Assembly: GCF_019216885.1 (NCBI RefSeq)
Contig: NZ_JAAQRC020000001.1
Coordinates: 4,901,501-4,965,500 of the forward strand
DNA length: 64,000 nt
Origin: Methylobacterium sp. SyP6R
Lineage (GTDB): Bacteria > Pseudomonadota > Alphaproteobacteria > Rhizobiales > Beijerinckiaceae
Reading direction: 5' to 3'
In this document: positions 38,201 to 45,314 of the stretch, in pieces
How positions within the stretch are numbered: the stretch's first letter is position 1
Layout of the letters: each line of letters opens with the position of its first letter
The notes under the pieces: model-generated
Databases searched by the model: none
What the model saw: the letters and a program-made list of their open reading frames with translations, nothing else
What the model was told of the DNA's origin: nothing
Position numbers and translations under genes: made by a program

Positions 38201-40673
38201 CCGGCCCGAGATCGGCGGCCGAACCGGCGAGCGGCGGCATGTAGGAGACGTAATTCGCGTTCGCCGGATCGGTCACGTCGTAGACCAGGATGCCGCTCTG
38301 GCGCTCCAGGCCGACGAAGGCGTAAATGCGCCCGTTCACCGTGCCGACGGTGATGCCCTCGGGCTCCGGCCCCTTGTTGTCGGAGCGGTCGTCGGGGGTG
38401 TTGGTGACGGTCTGGTCGTTGTTGAACCGCTCCGGCGCGATCTGGGCGAAGATTTTTTCGAACTCGCCGCCGGTCTCGCGCACCTTGGTGATGGTGCCGT
38501 CGGCATTCTGCCGGAAGATCGAGATGCCGCGGCCGCCCAGCGTGTTGAGCCGGTCGATCACCCCGTCGCCGTCGGTGTCGCCGGTACGCAGGAGCACGTT
38601 GAGCCGGGCATAGGCCGGATCGGATTTCAGCGCCTGGAGCGCCGGGGTGAGCCGGCTGTTCGGAACCGCGCTCAGCCGCGCGACGTCGTTGGCATCGTCG
38701 GCACCGCCGATGACCCGCTGGTCGCCCTCGTTGGCGGTGACGAAGTAGGTCGCGCCGCCAGTGGTGAACGACGCGATGCTGTCGGGCTGGAGCAGGCCGA
38801 GGATCGGCGTGCCGGCGGGCGTCGCGGCGATCCGGATCGAGGCGGTGCCGCCCGGCCCGTCGCGGTCGGAGGCGTCGAACTCGTTGCCGGGCAGCGAATG
38901 ATCGACCGCGCCGAGCGGCTGGATCGCGATCGGCGCCGTGCCGGGATTGGTGAGGTCGATCACCGCGACACCGTTCACCTCCTGGAGGGTGACGTAGGCG
39001 AAGCGGTTGTCGGGCGAGATCGCGATGTATTCGGGCTCGATGTCGGCGGACGCGGCCTTGCCGGGCGTGATCGCGAGGCCGCGGGCGCGCAAGGTCGCCT
39101 CGGCGCCGTCGAGCCCGGTGAACCCGACGGTCGTGGCGACCGAGGCACTGGCCGCGCCGCCCGAGACGTCGATGATCGAGACGCCCCCGACCGGGTTGCT
39201 GGCGGCGCTCGCCTGCTCGCCCTCGTTGGCGACGAGGAGGCGGGTGCCGTCGCGGGTGAACACCAGCTGGTCGGGACCGACCCCGACGGTGAGCGAGCGC
39301 AGCAGCGTGCCGTCGGCGTTGAACAGCGCGACGCGGCCCGGCGCGTCCCCGGTCGCATTGGCGTAGGCCACCGCCACGAGGCCGTTGAAGACCGCGACCG
39401 AGTTCACCGCGCCGTATTGCTCGAGGCCAGAGAGCAGGATCTCGCCGGTCTTGGCGAGGGAGCCGGCGGCGTCGAGCGCCACGATCTCGATGCGGTTCTC
39501 GTTGGTGTTCTGGACGTAGAGCCGGCTGGTGGTCGCATCGTAGGCCACCACCTCGGCGTTCGGCGCGACCGTCGTCGCCGGATCGTTGGTGGTGGCGTAG
39601 GCGCCGAGCCGCACGAGCTGGAGCGCGTTGGTGGCGCTCGGCGGGGTCGTGGCGGTCGCGCCCGACAGGCCCTGGAGCGAGGGCGCGGCGTCGTAGATCG
39701 CCGTGCCGCCGATCCGGGTGCCGGTATCGTCGTTGAGGATCGTTCCGGTGCCCTGGCCCTTCGCCACCGTGGCGCCCGAGACGTTCGCGACGCTCACCGT
39801 GAAGGTTTCCGTCGGCTCGACCACCGTGTCGCCGGTGATGTCGACCGCGAAGGTCGCGCGGGTCTCGCCGGCCGCGATGGTCTGGCGGGTGAGGCTGCGG
39901 GCGGTGTAGTCGCTGCCGGCCGTGGCCGTGCCGTCGGCGGTGGCGATGTCGAAGGTCACGCCGCCGGCGGGCGCCGCCGCGCTGAGCGACACCGTGAAGG
40001 TGAGCTGCTTGGTGCCTGCATCGCCCTCGCTCGCCTGGACGTCGTCGATCGACAGGGTCGGCAGGGATTGCGCCGCGGTCACCGTGAAGGGAGCGTAGGC
40101 GGCGTCGCCGACCCGGGTGGTGGTGTTCTGGGTCCAGGACGAGGTCGTGCCGATGGAGGCCAGGATCTGGTCGCGGGTGCCCGAGGTCGGGCCGGCATAG
40201 CGACCGTTGGCGGAGGGGAGCGCAACGGCGCTCTGGCCCAGCGTCAGGCCCGGCGGCAGGGCCGAGGTGCCGGCGCTGGTGGCGTTGCCGGCAAACGTGG
40301 TGCCGCCATCGGCGAAGTTGATCGCGTACAGGAAGGTCGGGCTCGCGGCCGCGCCCTGATAGGCCAGGATCTGGTCGCCCGAGGCGTTGAGCGCGAAGTT
40401 CTGCGCCGTGAAGACCGGCGAGTTGGTGCCGCCGGCGGCGCTGTCGGTGGTCGGGCGGATCACCGTGCCGGCGGCGAGCGCCGAGGGCGCCGTGTAGGTG
40501 TAGGTGCCCTCGCCGGTGCGGAAGGCGCCGGTGCTGGAGCTCCAGCCGTTATCGGTGAAGCTGATGGCCGTTCCGGCCTCGACGTCGCGCAACACCACGA
40601 AGGCGAAATCGTCCGGGTTGGTGGCGTCGTAGCCGACGATGGCGATGTCGCCGGCGGCAAGCGTCGTGGCCAT
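32268..40673 (-). CDS. Giant secreted multidomain nuclease/5'-nucleotidase with RTX and YL-HY-GWKEGR repeats
   Basis: The protein has 2,801 residues from ATG 40673; the frame upstream of it is not supported. Approximate domains are: 1-200, an N-terminal beta domain (SFTDNGW); 204-316 and 865-995, Calx-beta; 319-861, a choice-of-anchor-I-type beta-propeller; 995-1275, the OB-fold of ExeM/NucH nucleases; 1276-1620, an EEP nuclease with GLTELEN, LLLGDFN and ESDHDPI intact; 1620-1735, a Big_5/SbsA-like Ig domain; 1737-2410, a metallophosphatase/5'-nucleotidase with ASDWEAG, STGDGW, GNHEFDSG and GGGSHTL; about 2440-2490, a few RTX nonapeptides (GGAGDDTI); 2545-2801, six ~38-residue repeats. No Sec signal is seen. 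RTX plus a C-terminal repeat region suggests type I secretion, but no transporter is in the window. A role in degrading extracellular DNA/RNA and releasing phosphate is inferred. Confidence 0.88.
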   Translation of the reverse strand: MATTLAAGDIAIVGYDATNPDDFAFVVLRDVEAGTAISFTDNGWSSSTGAFRTGEGTYTYTAPSALAAGTVIRPTTDSAAGGTNSPVFTAQNFALNASGDQILAYQGAAASPTFLYAINFADGGTTFAGNATSAGTSALPPGLTLGQSAVALPSANGRYAGPTSGTRDQILASIGTTSSWTQNTTTRVGDAAYAPFTVTAAQSLPTLSIDDVQASEGDAGTKQLTFTVSLSAAAPAGGVTFDIATADGTATAGSDYTARSLTRQTIAAGETRATFAVDITGDTVVEPTETFTVSVANVSGATVAKGQGTGTILNDDTGTRIGGTAIYDAAPSLQGLSGATATTPPSATNALQLVRLGAYATTNDPATTVAPNAEVVAYDATTSRLYVQNTNENRIEIVALDAAGSLAKTGEILLSGLEQYGAVNSVAVFNGLVAVAYANATGDAPGRVALFNADGTLLRSLTVGVGPDQLVFTRDGTRLLVANEGEQASAASNPVGGVSIIDVSGGAASASVATTVGFTGLDGAEATLRARGLAITPGKAASADIEPEYIAISPDNRFAYVTLQEVNGVAVIDLTNPGTAPIAIQPLGAVDHSLPGNEFDASDRDGPGGTASIRIAATPAGTPILGLLQPDSIASFTTGGATYFVTANEGDQRVIGGADDANDVARLSAVPNSRLTPALQALKSDPAYARLNVLLRTGDTDGDGVIDRLNTLGGRGISIFRQNADGTITKVRETGGEFEKIFAQIAPERFNNDQTVTNTPDDRSDNKGPEPEGITVGTVNGRIYAFVGLERQSGILVYDVTDPANANYVSYMPPLAGSAADLGPEVLTFIPADRNPTGTNLVVSANEVANGGATLYAALPQGATQEISFAPDSLSVSRPEGDSGTTTFSFTVQRSNGTLGAVAFTAALSGTGANPASAADFTGSPALPLTVTGTIPAGAASTVVTVAVQGDATPEPSETFALTLLNASSSQAGITARVSAGNASATGTIVNDDVTLISAVQGAGSASPLVGQTVTVEAIVVGDFQNGDADGKRNLGGFYLQEEKADQDANPLTSEGLFVYEGTGNRLVDVHEGDRVRVTGTVTEFNGETQLTVNAASGIQVVQAGALSAAEVKAQAVDVTLPTAGVVGTGTTAQPDLERYEGMLVRFPQTLTISEQFNLDRFDEIRLAAGGRPETFTNEFEPNAQGYAAYLAQTAARSITYDDGSNSQNLPVENLDGFGPIYSTATAPRMGDTVTGLTGTLGFGPTNAFRVRSIEDGANSFTKANPRPSAPDAVGGTLNVGSLNVLNYFTTLNTSSSSLTAIGQQPRGANSSEELARQTEKLVTTLIGTGADVLGLTELENQFQPGNPGNALEYLVGQLNARVGAGTYAYVNPGNQLDQGQFLGGDAIAVGFIYKPAKVGVALNTTIETLDDADVARIDPALLKQSTVGHIFNGANTSRVSLAVTFREIATGEDFTAVINHLKSKSGTGTGADADQGDGQGNWQQQRELAAQALTEWVGRRPTGTQDPDVLLLGDFNAYFKEDALDIIKGANLSNLAEYRLANPYSYVFDGAYGALDHAFGNDSLDRQVTGVTEWHVNADEADAIDYNLDFNRPASYFDGQVAARESDHDPILVGLRLDHVAPTLVSASPADNATRVATDANITLRFSEAVKAGEGNSVIVISDGAGDTRTIAAADTSQVTINGDTVTINPTADLKAGTAYRVYVAPGAFADMSRNAFAGLAQDQLDFTTQQAAPMTYTLQILHASDWEAGLLATQRAPNFAAIVDKLEDATPNSITLSTGDGWIPSPFFIAGADPQLNATYNGIYNQYYGLSGANAYGKLTASPGRADITIQNIIGVQAAVFGNHEFDSGPTEVANIIGANLGTAAGAADDTWVGSQFPYLSTNLNFSRESALSGLVHKDGDVATFAETGPTSTQTGTGADKIAKSVVITENGEKIAFIGATTQLEPLLTTLGNVTLDGFTGRDEIALLAQQINAEVDRVLAANPGLNKVIVGTHLQQLSNEQALAPLLRNVDVLIGGGSHTLLSDSNDRLLPGDVSGGAYPQFFTNASGQTLALVNTASEYSYVGRLTVTFDDQGTIIRDSITPQNSGAVAVDDTSVAQLWGSKDAAFAPGTKGYLVREMIEGLDVNNDGIQETAGVADIIRQQDGNILGRTNVYLEGRRGEVRTEETNLGDLSADANLWYAKQYDSTVAVSIKNGGGIRDSIGSFSTAGGGTAELPPAANPSAGKQSGDISQLDVTNSLRFNNALAVTTVSALEMKRILEHAVSATAAGATPGQFPQIGGLSFSFDASKTAQTLDANGTVTREGQRVLNAAIVDENGRITDTLVQNGQLVGDPNRGIRTVTLDFLATGTSTAPGLGGDNYPFPAYGENKVALASAMPGAALPNTATFAAQGTEQDAMAEYLRAFYASTPYGTADTTPAGDTRIQNLAARSDTVLARGINRTGTDGNDTLTGTAFDDIITGGAGDDTIVNSAGNDILLGGRSPGGATGTDTLVFNSRLADTTVTRDGAYTLIVGPEGQDRVTGFERYQFTDATVVVADGSPLVDDLFYLATNKDVLAAGQDADTHYAAYGWKEGRDPNALFSTTGYLAANPTVRAAGQNPLDQYDATGWKEGRDPSAAFDNELYLARNPDVKAAGIDPLKHYIEYGQGEGRKIYDAIGKTADLAAHPGFDAEYYLLSNPDVARAAIAAGGDSSVYAYQHYQTYGWKEGRNPNAVFDTKGYLNAYGDVKAAGIDPLMHYDQYGWKEGRDPSKGFDSTAYLDAYADVAKAKLDPMQHYLQYGALEGRSTFGDTTFGAGNIG
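32310..33040 (-). repeat. Six tandem ~38-residue repeats at the C-terminus of the giant protein
   Basis: Each unit follows the pattern FD..-YL-..NPDV-.AAG-.DPL-.HY-..YGWKEGRDP. Units begin near 33040, 32930, 32818, 32660, 32520 and 32410 (read downwards). Copies 3 and 4 are longer because of inserts. The GWKEGR core is nearly invariant in four of the six. The DNA copies have diverged, so this is a protein-level rather than a recent DNA-level repeat. As I recall, similar YLxxNPDV-HY-EGR units occur in other alphaproteobacterial secreted proteins and glycosyltransferases. Confidence 0.85.
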
Positions 40674-41012
40674 GGATTCCAGTGTCTCCGGGCGCGCACG
40701 AGGAGCGGCGGCGCCCGAGGCGGCACCACCCGTCAGCGCGAGGCTGTTAGGGCTTATCGGGGAGGGAAAGCGCGCAAGCGGCACCGGGCTCGCGGCGAAC
40801 GTTCGACGTATCGGACCGGTCGGCGAGGCTGCCTTGTTACAGCATGTTTCGGACTGTGTTCGTTCTGTATGAGTGTTTTGCGACAGTGCTGTGAAGGTTG
40901 CCGGGCCGTGAAGGCCAGCCTGTCGCCTCTCCGCGGCGACGGGCGATGGTCGTATCGTTTCCCGGCAAACTATCTTTTCGACGATCCGTCGTTCGCGACG
41001 GCAACGCGGCAC
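40674..41012. other. Leader of the giant secreted-protein gene
   Basis: About 340 non-coding bases upstream of the giant gene. The stretch 40830-40890 is markedly AT-richer than its surroundings (TTGTTACAGCATGTTTCGGA, TTCGTTCTGTATGAG) and is the likeliest place for a promoter reading left. I could not fix -35 and -10 boxes. Confidence 0.4.
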
Positions 41013-41048
41013 GAAAAAGCCCCGCCGTCGATCTCTCGACGACGGGGC
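41013..41048 (-). terminator. Terminator of the TRAP binding-protein gene
   Basis: On the minus strand the stem GCCCCGTCGTCG / CGACGGCGGGGC (one bulge) with a 6-base loop is followed by TTTTT. It is about 135 bases past the TRAP protein stop and separates it from the giant gene. Confidence 0.82.
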
Positions 41049-41060
41049 GCGATCGCCTTG

Positions 41061-41163
41061 GAGCATTTTCCGACGAAATGGATGCCGTTTCGTCGTAGAC
41101 AATGCCGCAAAATCAAGAATCTAGAGATCGTCGCGATTGCAAAGCGGTCGTGAAGCGCCCTAG
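41061..41163. repeat. Intergenic mosaic repeat, copy A
   Basis: A ~103-bp element begins GAGCATTTTCCGACGAAATG and ends GAAGCGCCCTAG. It contains the dyad CGACGAAATGG/CCGTTTCGTCG. It matches copy B at 48535-48640 over almost its full length with scattered substitutions. This is the style of rhizobial intergenic mosaic elements. Its edge touches the TRAP gene end, so it could act as an mRNA 3' structure. Confidence 0.85.
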
Positions 41164-41182
41164 AAAAGCCGGCCGGAGGGTT

Positions 41183-42190
41183 CTACTGCGTCCCGCCCTT
41201 GGCTTCCTTCTGGAATTCCTCGATCACGTCCTTGCCGACGCGCTTCGCCATGTCGGCGGTGACCGGCTCCAGGGCCGCCTTCCACGCCGCCTTCTCGTCG
41301 GGAGTGAGTTCGATGAAGGTAGTCCGACCGGACTTCTTCATCTCGTCGAGGGCGTCGGCATTGTCCTTGTCGGCGACCTGGTTGGCGTAGGCGGTCGCCT
41401 CCGTCATCGCCTTGTCGAGCTCGGTCCGGATCTCGGACGGCAGCCCGTCCCAGAACTTCTTGTTGGTGATCACTGCGTAGCCGATATAGCCGTGATCGGA
41501 CAGCGTGATGTATTTCTGCACCTCGTGGTGCTTCTGGGTGAACATGTTCGAAGGCGTGTTCTCCGAGCCGTCGACCACGCCGGTCTGCATGCCTTGGTAG
41601 ACCTCCGAGAAGGCCATCACCTGCGGGATCGCACCGAGCGCGCGGAACTGCGCCTCCAGCACCTTCGAGGACTGGATCCGCATCTTCAGGCCGCGGAAAT
41701 CCGCCGGCATCCGCAGCGGCTTGTTGGCGCTCATCACCTTGAAGCCGTTGTCCCAATAGGCGAGCCCGGTGATGCCCTTCGATTGCAGCTTGTCGAACAG
41801 GCGCTTGCCGAGCGCCCCGTCGGTGACCCGGCGCAGGGCCGCCTTGTCGGGCAGGATGTAGGGCAGGTCGAAGACCTCGAACTCCTTGGCGCCGAGCGGC
41901 CCGAACTTCGCCAGCGACGGCGCCAGCATCTGCACCGCACCGAGCTGCAGCGCCTCGACCTCCTCCTTGTCCTTGAACAGCTGGGAGTTCGGGTAGACCT
42001 CGACCTTGACCTTGCCGTTGGTGTACTTCTCCGCCAGTTCCTTGAACTTGTCGGCGCCGCGGCCCTTCGGCGTGTCCGGCGCGACGACGTGGCTGAACTT
42101 GATCACGACCGGCGCCTGCGCCAGGGCCGCTCCCGACAGGAGCAGCAGGGCGGTGCCGGCCGCGAAAGCACGGCGGGTCAGTGTCGGCAT
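41183..42190 (-). CDS. TRAP transporter substrate-binding protein, DctP family (orphan)
   Basis: The product (335 aa) starts with a Sec signal peptide (MPTLTRRAFAAGTALLLLSG, cut near ALAQA). It is a periplasmic binding protein of the TRAP DctP family: VIKFSHVVAPDTPKG at the mature N-terminus, GLKMRIQSSKVLEAQFRALG with the carboxylate-binding Arg near residue 170, and AFSEVYQGMQTGVVDGSENT near 200. DctP proteins bind C4-dicarboxylates or related acids. The membrane partners DctQ and DctM are not in the window, so it either works with a distant transporter or as a sensor protein. The start ATG 42190 is set by the signal peptide. It lies about 80 bases downstream of the hydratase gene. Confidence 0.92.
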   Translation of the reverse strand: MPTLTRRAFAAGTALLLLSGAALAQAPVVIKFSHVVAPDTPKGRGADKFKELAEKYTNGKVKVEVYPNSQLFKDKEEVEALQLGAVQMLAPSLAKFGPLGAKEFEVFDLPYILPDKAALRRVTDGALGKRLFDKLQSKGITGLAYWDNGFKVMSANKPLRMPADFRGLKMRIQSSKVLEAQFRALGAIPQVMAFSEVYQGMQTGVVDGSENTPSNMFTQKHHEVQKYITLSDHGYIGYAVITNKKFWDGLPSEIRTELDKAMTEATAYANQVADKDNADALDEMKKSGRTTFIELTPDEKAAWKAALEPVTADMAKRVGKDVIEEFQKEAKGGTQ

Positions 42191-42270
42191 GGCGTTTCCT
42201 CGTCGTTGTCTGGTTTGTTGCGAAGCTGACAGTTCGGACCCGGCGGCGCAATGCGCCGATCGCCTAACCC

Positions 42271-43110
42271 TCACCCCTCAGTCTCCGCCTCCATGTGGAC
42301 GGCACCCCCGACCGCGGTCCAGCCGCGAAATCCCTCGCCCTCGCGCCGTCCCGCCACCGCGAAGCGCGATCCGGCGATCATCGGCGCGACGCCGCGATAG
42401 CGGAACCGGGCCGGCACCCGGCCGAGGCGCATGGCCGCGAGGTTGAGGAGCAGGCTCGCCTGCATCGGCCCGTGCACGACGAGGCCGGCATAGCCCTCGA
42501 CCTGCGTCGCGTAGGGATGATCGTAGTGGAAGCGGTGGCCGTTGAAGGTCATCGCCGAGTAGCGGAACAGCAGCACGGAATCGGCCTCGACCGACCACCC
42601 GGCCTCGTCCGCGGCGGGGACGAGCTTTGCCGGCGGGGCGCCATCGCCCGGCCGGCTCGCCTCGCGGTAGACGATGTCCTGCCGGTCGCGGATCGCCAGA
42701 CCCCGCTCCGTCTCGTAATCGTGCCGCACGGTGACGAAGCAGAGCGTGCCGGTGCGCCCGACCTTCACCGCCACGTCCGCCACGGTCTCGCGCCGCACCA
42801 CCCGGTCGCCGATGCGCAAGGGGGCCAGGGTCTCGACCTCGCCGCCGGCCCACATCCGCCGCGGCAGCGGCACCGGCGGCAGGAACCCGCCCTTCGCCGC
42901 GTGGCCGTCCGGCCCGAGCGCGTCGGCGGCCGGGGTCTCGGGGCCGAGGCACCAATGGAGCGCGAGCGGCGCCTCGCCCTCCCGCACCGACGCGAGGTGG
43001 GGCGCCAGCGTCGCCCGGTACTCGGCCACGAGGCGCGGGGTCACGATATCCTCGACCTCCCGGGTGCGGCCGATCCAGCCGCGCAAATGGTCGATGTCGA
43101 TCTCGGGCAT
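42271..43110 (-). CDS. MaoC-like (FAS1-like) dehydratase, mesaconyl-CoA hydratase type
   Basis: The product (279 aa) is a double-hotdog hydratase of the HTD2/mesaconyl-C4-CoA hydratase group. The N-terminal hotdog has WCLGPETPAADALGPDG and PLPRRMWAGGEVETLAPLRI. The C-terminal hotdog has FRYSAMTFNGHRFHYDHPYA, with the NGHRIHYD-type catalytic Asn/His core, and GYAGLVVHGPMQASLLLNL. Such enzymes hydrate mesaconyl-C4-CoA or act on related enoyl-CoAs. Whether this copy takes part in C1/C2 assimilation is not shown by its neighbours. I chose ATG 43110 (MPEIDIDHLRGWIG). It is divergent from the EF-G-like gene, with 164 bases between starts. Confidence 0.87.
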   Translation of the reverse strand: MPEIDIDHLRGWIGRTREVEDIVTPRLVAEYRATLAPHLASVREGEAPLALHWCLGPETPAADALGPDGHAAKGGFLPPVPLPRRMWAGGEVETLAPLRIGDRVVRRETVADVAVKVGRTGTLCFVTVRHDYETERGLAIRDRQDIVYREASRPGDGAPPAKLVPAADEAGWSVEADSVLLFRYSAMTFNGHRFHYDHPYATQVEGYAGLVVHGPMQASLLLNLAAMRLGRVPARFRYRGVAPMIAGSRFAVAGRREGEGFRGWTAVGGAVHMEAETEG

Positions 43111-43274
43111 CAGGCTATCCCCCGTTCGCCGCCGGCCTCGTACCGGGCCGTGACAGCCTATATCGGCCTCTCTTCGCGCCTGCACACCTTCGCGTCTGCA
43201 CACCTGCCGCCTGGACCGCGCCCCGGCCCGGTGCTTAACTCCCTGTCAACAAAGATGAAGGTGGGAGACGCCCC

Positions 43275-45305
43275 GTGGCTGCGCAGCACAGGTGCATCGC
43301 GATCGTCGGTCCGTTCCAGAGCGGCAAGACCGCCCTGCTCGAGGCCATCCTCCATCGCACCGGCGCGATCGACCGGCCCGGGCGCGCCGGCTCCCGGGTC
43401 GGCGACACCTCGCCCGAGGCGCGGGCGCACGGGATGAGCGTCGAGCCCGCCTTCGCCACGGCGCGCTTCCTGGGCGAGGCCTTCACCTTCGTCGATTGCC
43501 CCGGCTCGATCGAGTTCGCGCACGACCTGCGGGCCGTGCTGCCGGCATGCGACGCGGCGATCGTGGTCTGCGAGGCCGACGAGCGCAAGCTGCCGGCCCT
43601 GGAACTCACCCTGCGCGAGCTGGAGGCCGCCGGCATCCCGCGCCTCCTCTTCATCAACAAGGCCGAGACCGCGCCGGGCAGCTTGCGCGATGCGCTGGCG
43701 CTGCTGCAGCCCGCCTCGCGGGTGCCGCTCCTGATGCGCCAGATCCCCCTGATGGAGGGCGAGGCGGCGGTGGGCTTCATCGATCTCGCGCTGGAGCGCG
43801 CCTTCATCTGGCGCGAGCAGGCCCCGAGCGAGGTGGTGGCCCTGCCCGACGGCGAGCTGCCGCGGGAGAAGGCCGAGCGCTACACCATGCTGGAGCGCCT
43901 GGCCGACCACGACGACGCGCTGATGGAGGACCTGATCGCCGAGGTCGAGCCGCAGGCCGACCGGGTCTTCGCCGATCTCGCCGGCGAGTTGCGCCGGGGC
44001 CAGGCGGTCTCGGTACTGTTCGGCTCGGCCGAGCACGGCCACGGCGTCACCCGCCTCCTGAAGGCGCTGCGGCACGAGGCGCCCGGTCTCCCCGAGACCC
44101 GCGCCCGCCTCGGCGTGACGGAGGAGGGGGCGCCGCTGGTCCAGGTGATAAAGACCCTGCATACCGGTTTCGGCGGCAAGCTCTCGGTCGGCCGGGTGCT
44201 GCGCGGCGCTCTCCGCGAGGGTGAGGCGGTGACGGGATCGGGCGGCGGCACCGCCCGGGTGGCGGGCCTGACCCAGCTCGCAGGCGCCTCCGGCCACCGG
44301 GTGCCGGAGGTGCAGGCGGGCGAGGTCGCAGGGCTCGCCAAGCTCGATTGCGTCGCCACCGCCGAGACCCTGACGACCGGATCGGAGACGCCCGACGCCC
44401 TGGCGCAGCTGCCGGCGCCGGACCCGGTCCATGCCCTGGCGCTGCGGGTCCGCGACCGCAAGGACGACGTGCGGCTCTCGGCGGCGCTGACCAAGCTCGC
44501 CGAGGAGGACCCGTCGCTGATCGTCGAGCACCGGGCCGAGCTCGGCGACCTGCGCCTGTCGGGCCAGGGCGAGATGCACCTGCGGGTGGCGGTGGAGCGG
44601 CTCGCCTCGCGCTTCGGCATCGGGGTCGAGACCGAGCCGGCGCGGGTCGCCTATCGCGAGACGATCCGGGGGCCCGCCGAGGCGCGGGCGCGGCACAAGA
44701 AGCAGACCGGCGGCCACGGCCAGTTCGCCGACGTGGCGCTCGCGGTGCGGCCGCTGCCCCGAGGCGAGGGTTTTGTCTTCGAGGACGAGGTGGTGGGCGG
44801 CGCGGTGCCGCGCCAGTACATCGCCTCGGTCGAGGCCGGGGCCCGGGCCTTCACCGCGAAGGGGCCGCTCGGCTTCCCGGTGGTCGACCTCGCGGTGACC
44901 CTCAAGGACGGCGCCGCCCACGCGGTCGATTCGTCGGATGCCGCCTTCCAGGCCGCGACGCGCCTGGGGCTGGAGGAGGCTTTGGCCAAGGCCGGACCGG
45001 TGCTGCTGGAACCGGTCCTGGCGGTGTCGATGGCGGTGCCGAGCGGCGCCACCGCCAAGGCCACCGGCCTCGTCACCGCCCGCCGCGGCCAGATCCTCGG
45101 CTTCGACGCGCGCCCCGGCTGGTCGGGCTGGGACGTCGTCGAAGCCCTGATCCCGGAGGCCGAGATGACCGACCTGATCGTCGAGCTGCGCTCGGCCACC
45201 GCCGGGGTCGGCACCTTCACCACCCGCTTCGACCACCGCGCCGAGCTGACGGGCCGTGCCGCCGAGGCGGTGCTGGCGCGCCAGCCGGTGCGCAGGGCGG
45301 GGTAA
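43275..45305 (+). CDS. EF-G paralogue with degenerate GTPase site
   Basis: The product (676 aa) has the full EF-G domain order: G domain (1-270), domain II, domain III (DEDPSLIVEH-like: EEDPSLIVEHRAELGD), domain IV (KKQTGGHGQFADV, GPLGFPVVDLAVTLKDGAAH) and domain V (GATAKATGLVTARRGQILGF). The P-loop GPFQSGKT is good. However, the switch II DxPGH is D74-CPG-S78, lacking the catalytic His. The NKxD motif is N128-KAE, and switch I has RAHGMSVEPAF instead of the RGITI form. It is therefore not the housekeeping translocase, which should be encoded by fusA with tufA elsewhere. Its role is unknown. GTG 43275 with GGGAG upstream is the start. Confidence 0.88.
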   Translation: MAAQHRCIAIVGPFQSGKTALLEAILHRTGAIDRPGRAGSRVGDTSPEARAHGMSVEPAFATARFLGEAFTFVDCPGSIEFAHDLRAVLPACDAAIVVCEADERKLPALELTLRELEAAGIPRLLFINKAETAPGSLRDALALLQPASRVPLLMRQIPLMEGEAAVGFIDLALERAFIWREQAPSEVVALPDGELPREKAERYTMLERLADHDDALMEDLIAEVEPQADRVFADLAGELRRGQAVSVLFGSAEHGHGVTRLLKALRHEAPGLPETRARLGVTEEGAPLVQVIKTLHTGFGGKLSVGRVLRGALREGEAVTGSGGGTARVAGLTQLAGASGHRVPEVQAGEVAGLAKLDCVATAETLTTGSETPDALAQLPAPDPVHALALRVRDRKDDVRLSAALTKLAEEDPSLIVEHRAELGDLRLSGQGEMHLRVAVERLASRFGIGVETEPARVAYRETIRGPAEARARHKKQTGGHGQFADVALAVRPLPRGEGFVFEDEVVGGAVPRQYIASVEAGARAFTAKGPLGFPVVDLAVTLKDGAAHAVDSSDAAFQAATRLGLEEALAKAGPVLLEPVLAVSMAVPSGATAKATGLVTARRGQILGFDARPGWSGWDVVEALIPEAEMTDLIVELRSATAGVGTFTTRFDHRAELTGRAAEAVLARQPVRRAG

Positions 45306-45314
45306 GGAGCCCGG

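Noticed and set aside
40674..41102. Upstream extension of the giant protein to 2,944 residues
   Set aside because: The extension crosses the TRAP-gene terminator and the mosaic repeat, and it has no signal peptide. The ATG at 40673 begins a typical secreted-protein start.
35814..41153. Plus-strand open frame of 1,779 codons opposite the giant gene
   Set aside because: It is complementary to clear Calx-beta, propeller and nuclease coding DNA. The translation is shadow-like (Arg/Gly/Val/Asp runs) with no motifs. Only the minus strand makes sense.
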